NCBI RefSeq assembly: GCF_027319265.1
Contig: NZ_DAHVNP010000037.1
Coordinates: 1-64,000 of the forward strand
Length of the DNA: 64,000 nt
Source of the DNA: Ferrimicrobium sp.
GTDB lineage: Bacteria > Actinomycetota > Acidimicrobiia > Acidimicrobiales > Acidimicrobiaceae
Reading direction: 5' to 3'
In this document: positions 62,328 to 64,000 of the stretch, piece after piece
Position numbering within the stretch: the stretch's first letter is position 1
How the letters are laid out: the number at the start of each line of letters is the position of its first letter
Program-made: the position numbers and the translations under genes
The notes under the pieces: model-generated
Databases searched by the model: none
Told to the model about the DNA's origin: nothing
The model's input: only the letters and a program-made list of their open reading frames with translations

Positions 62328-64000
62328 GTGGACGTCTTTGAACTTCGCGACCGAATGGTGGGCGAGTACGAGAGCTACGTGATGAGCTACCTCGCTATTG
62401 CCGACAAGAGATTGGAAGCTCGAGTCCGAGACGAACTTGATCAAGGCTTGCTCTGGCCCAAACCCCGAATCGGCCTTAACCCAAGTTTCGAATCTGGAGG
62501 CACAATCTCAGAGCTCGTTGCCGATGGGGTTCTCCATCCTGAGTGTCTACGAATCTTTCAGATCAAGAATGAAGCGGGTGCTGTTCTTAGCCCACTTGAG
62601 TTGCACCGCCATCAGCGCCAAGCAATTGAGATCGCGAGATCTGGCGTCAACTATGTCCTGACCACTGGGACTGGATCTGGTAAGAGCCTTGCCTACATCA
62701 TTCCAATCGTGGACGCGATTTTGAGAGAAGGGCCTGGCAGGGGTATCAAGGCCATCGTCGTCTACCCAATGAATGCTCTCGCCAACTCCCAGGCACAAGA
62801 ACTCACAAAATTTCTTAATTATGGCTACCCCAATGCCCAGGGCCCCGTCACCTTTCGGCGCTACACCGGCCAAGAGAGCGATGATGAGCGCCAAGACATT
62901 ATCGAGAACCCACCCGACATCTTGCTGACTAACTACGTGATGCTCGAGTTGATCCTGACACGGGTCGAAGAACGACGCCTGATCGACGCCGCAACAGACT
63001 TACGTTTTCTAGTCTTCGACGAGTTTCATACCTATCGGGGACGACAAGGTGCAGACGTTGCCTATCTGGCAAGACGGACACGACTTGCCTGTGGTGGTGA
63101 CCGACTTCAGATGATCGGCACGTCTGCCACGATGTCGAGCTCAGATGACCAAGAGGGAGAGATTGCCAGGGTCGCAAGCTCGCTGTTTGGAGCCCAAGTC
63201 ACGAGCGAGGCTGTGATCGGTGAAACCTTGCGAAGGGCAACAAGACCTCGTGACTTCTCGGATCCCGCGGAACTGAGCGCGCTCATCGAACGCCTTCGAT
63301 CAGGAGAGGATCCTTCCGAATTATTCGAGGAATTCGTCAATGACCCGTTGTCGAGTTTTGTTGAGCAACAATTTGGGCTCGTTGAGGATGCAACCGGTCA
63401 CCTGATCCGCCAAGCCCCTCAACCGATTGGTGGACCCTCTGGGGTGGCTTCGCGCCTTAGCGCCTCAACCGGTATCGACGCCTCCACGTGCGAGCAGGCC
63501 CTTCGCAAGCAACTCTTGGCTGGATATCGCATTTGCCCAAAAGGCGCGCGGTTTCCAGTGTTTGCCTTCAGGGTTCATCAATTCCTCTCCCGAGGAGACG
63601 CAGTATCAGCGACTCTTGACGCACCCGAACATAGAGAGATATCGTTTGAGGGCGAGTCCTGGATCATCGGTGATTCTGGTGAGCGTGAGGCGCTCTATCA
63701 ACTGGCGTTCTGTCGAGAATGCGGGCAGGACTACTCGGTCGTTTCGTTGGTGGGAAGCAGCGCAAAGACTCTGCGCCGCGACCTTGAGCTCCAGCGTGAT
63801 ATCGTACCGAGATTCGTGCCGCGTCCATTCGAGGATCGCGGTGCAGAGATCCAAGGGGAGAGCGGGTATCTCTTCTTCGGCCCTTGGGATGACACCAGCA
63901 ACGATTACTTCGATGCCCTGCCAGAGCAATGGGTTACTTATCGCAACGATCAACCCGCCGTTGAGAGCCGGTATCGGGAACGATTACCCCAAGCCGTCCA
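62328..64000 (+). CDS. DEAD/DEAH-box helicase, N-terminal 557 residues (runs off window)
   Basis: Starts at GTG 62328 behind a strong ribosome site and is open to the window end. An N-terminal ~110-residue domain precedes the helicase core: Q-like LHRHQRQAIEIA, Walker A TTGTGSGKSLAYII, motif Ia VVYPMNALANSQ, the Ib-region ILLTNYVMLEL, motif II VFDEFHTYRGRQGADVA (DEFH), and motif III IGTSATMSS. RecA domain 2 should lie beyond the edge. Near residue 465 FCRECGQDYSVV gives a CxxC zinc-type motif, as in the MrfA/DUF1998 and DISARM DrmA groups. Likely a large defence or repair helicase; the subtype cannot be fixed from this part. Confidence 0.88.
   Translation, partial: MDVFELRDRMVGEYESYVMSYLAIADKRLEARVRDELDQGLLWPKPRIGLNPSFESGGTISELVADGVLHPECLRIFQIKNEAGAVLSPLELHRHQRQAIEIARSGVNYVLTTGTGSGKSLAYIIPIVDAILREGPGRGIKAIVVYPMNALANSQAQELTKFLNYGYPNAQGPVTFRRYTGQESDDERQDIIENPPDILLTNYVMLELILTRVEERRLIDAATDLRFLVFDEFHTYRGRQGADVAYLARRTRLACGGDRLQMIGTSATMSSSDDQEGEIARVASSLFGAQVTSEAVIGETLRRATRPRDFSDPAELSALIERLRSGEDPSELFEEFVNDPLSSFVEQQFGLVEDATGHLIRQAPQPIGGPSGVASRLSASTGIDASTCEQALRKQLLAGYRICPKGARFPVFAFRVHQFLSRGDAVSATLDAPEHREISFEGESWIIGDSGEREALYQLAFCRECGQDYSVVSLVGSSAKTLRRDLELQRDIVPRFVPRPFEDRGAEIQGESGYLFFGPWDDTSNDYFDALPEQWVTYRNDQPAVESRYRERLPQAV

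Noticed and set aside
61995-62444. 149-codon minus-strand frame upstream of the helicase
   Set aside because: It overlaps the helicase start and its ribosome site; its composition is unlike a folded protein.

Overview
The window looks like chromosome of a mid-to-high G+C actinobacterium, most probably of the class Acidimicrobiia (the group of acidophilic iron oxidisers such as Ferrimicrobium and Acidimicrobium). The basis is the gene order hrcA-dnaJ-rsmE and phoH-ybeY-corC-era-recO-uppS-glyS-dnaG-sigma factor, a BldD-type regulator, an actinobacterial FolP2-like protein and Tad pilus genes. The taxon is an inference; no rRNA gene is present.

Layout. 1-120: two tRNA genes, the first cut by the window edge. 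180-9538 (minus): a dense operon reading nitrobindin-like protein, uppS, a small membrane protein, recO, glyS, ppdK, dnaG, sigma factor. 10.1-10.6 kb: a lone membrane protein behind a structured leader. 10.8-14.5 kb (minus): phoH-ybeY-corC-era. 16.2-26.7 kb: a Tad/Flp pilus locus (cpaB, cpaE-like, tadA, tadB, tadC, then a separate pilin-like/TadE-like operon), with a small HTH regulator, a metallo-beta-lactamase-fold hydrolase and a proline iminopeptidase interleaved. 26.8-31.2 kb: a PtpB-like phosphatase, then an acetate module (acs plus a SatP-type transporter). 31.3-36.4 kb (minus): a BldD-like regulator with two small partners, rsmE, dnaJ, hrcA and rpsT; lepA is divergent. 39.2 kb: a wall or membrane anchored surface protein. 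39.95-42.15 kb: a 2.2 kb stretch without recognisable genes.

42.2-47.1 kb holds a redox module: an Rrf2 regulator with an Fe-S-type cysteine triad and an unusual C-terminal extension, divergent from a NapH/NosR-like polytopic ferredoxin and a soluble ferredoxin - glutamate-synthase-small-subunit-like - flavodoxin-like fusion. 47.1-57.3 kb: photolyase, a compact SRPBCC-EVE-MarR operon that looks leaderless, holA, folP2-like, a CnoX-like thioredoxin, an aminoglycoside-phosphotransferase-fold kinase and leuS.

57.4-64 kb: behind a tRNA-Ala gene the character changes. Sparse, partly A/T-richer genes encode a HEPN-like protein, a DUF262-DUF1524 (GmrSD-like) enzyme and the first 1.7 kb of a large DEAD/DEAH helicase with a cysteine motif. 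This resembles a phage-defence or genomic island, and it runs off the right edge.

The two most promising places for something undescribed are the Rrf2/NapH/flavoprotein module and the tRNA-Ala-proximal island. All family assignments were made by reading the translated sequence; no database search was run.
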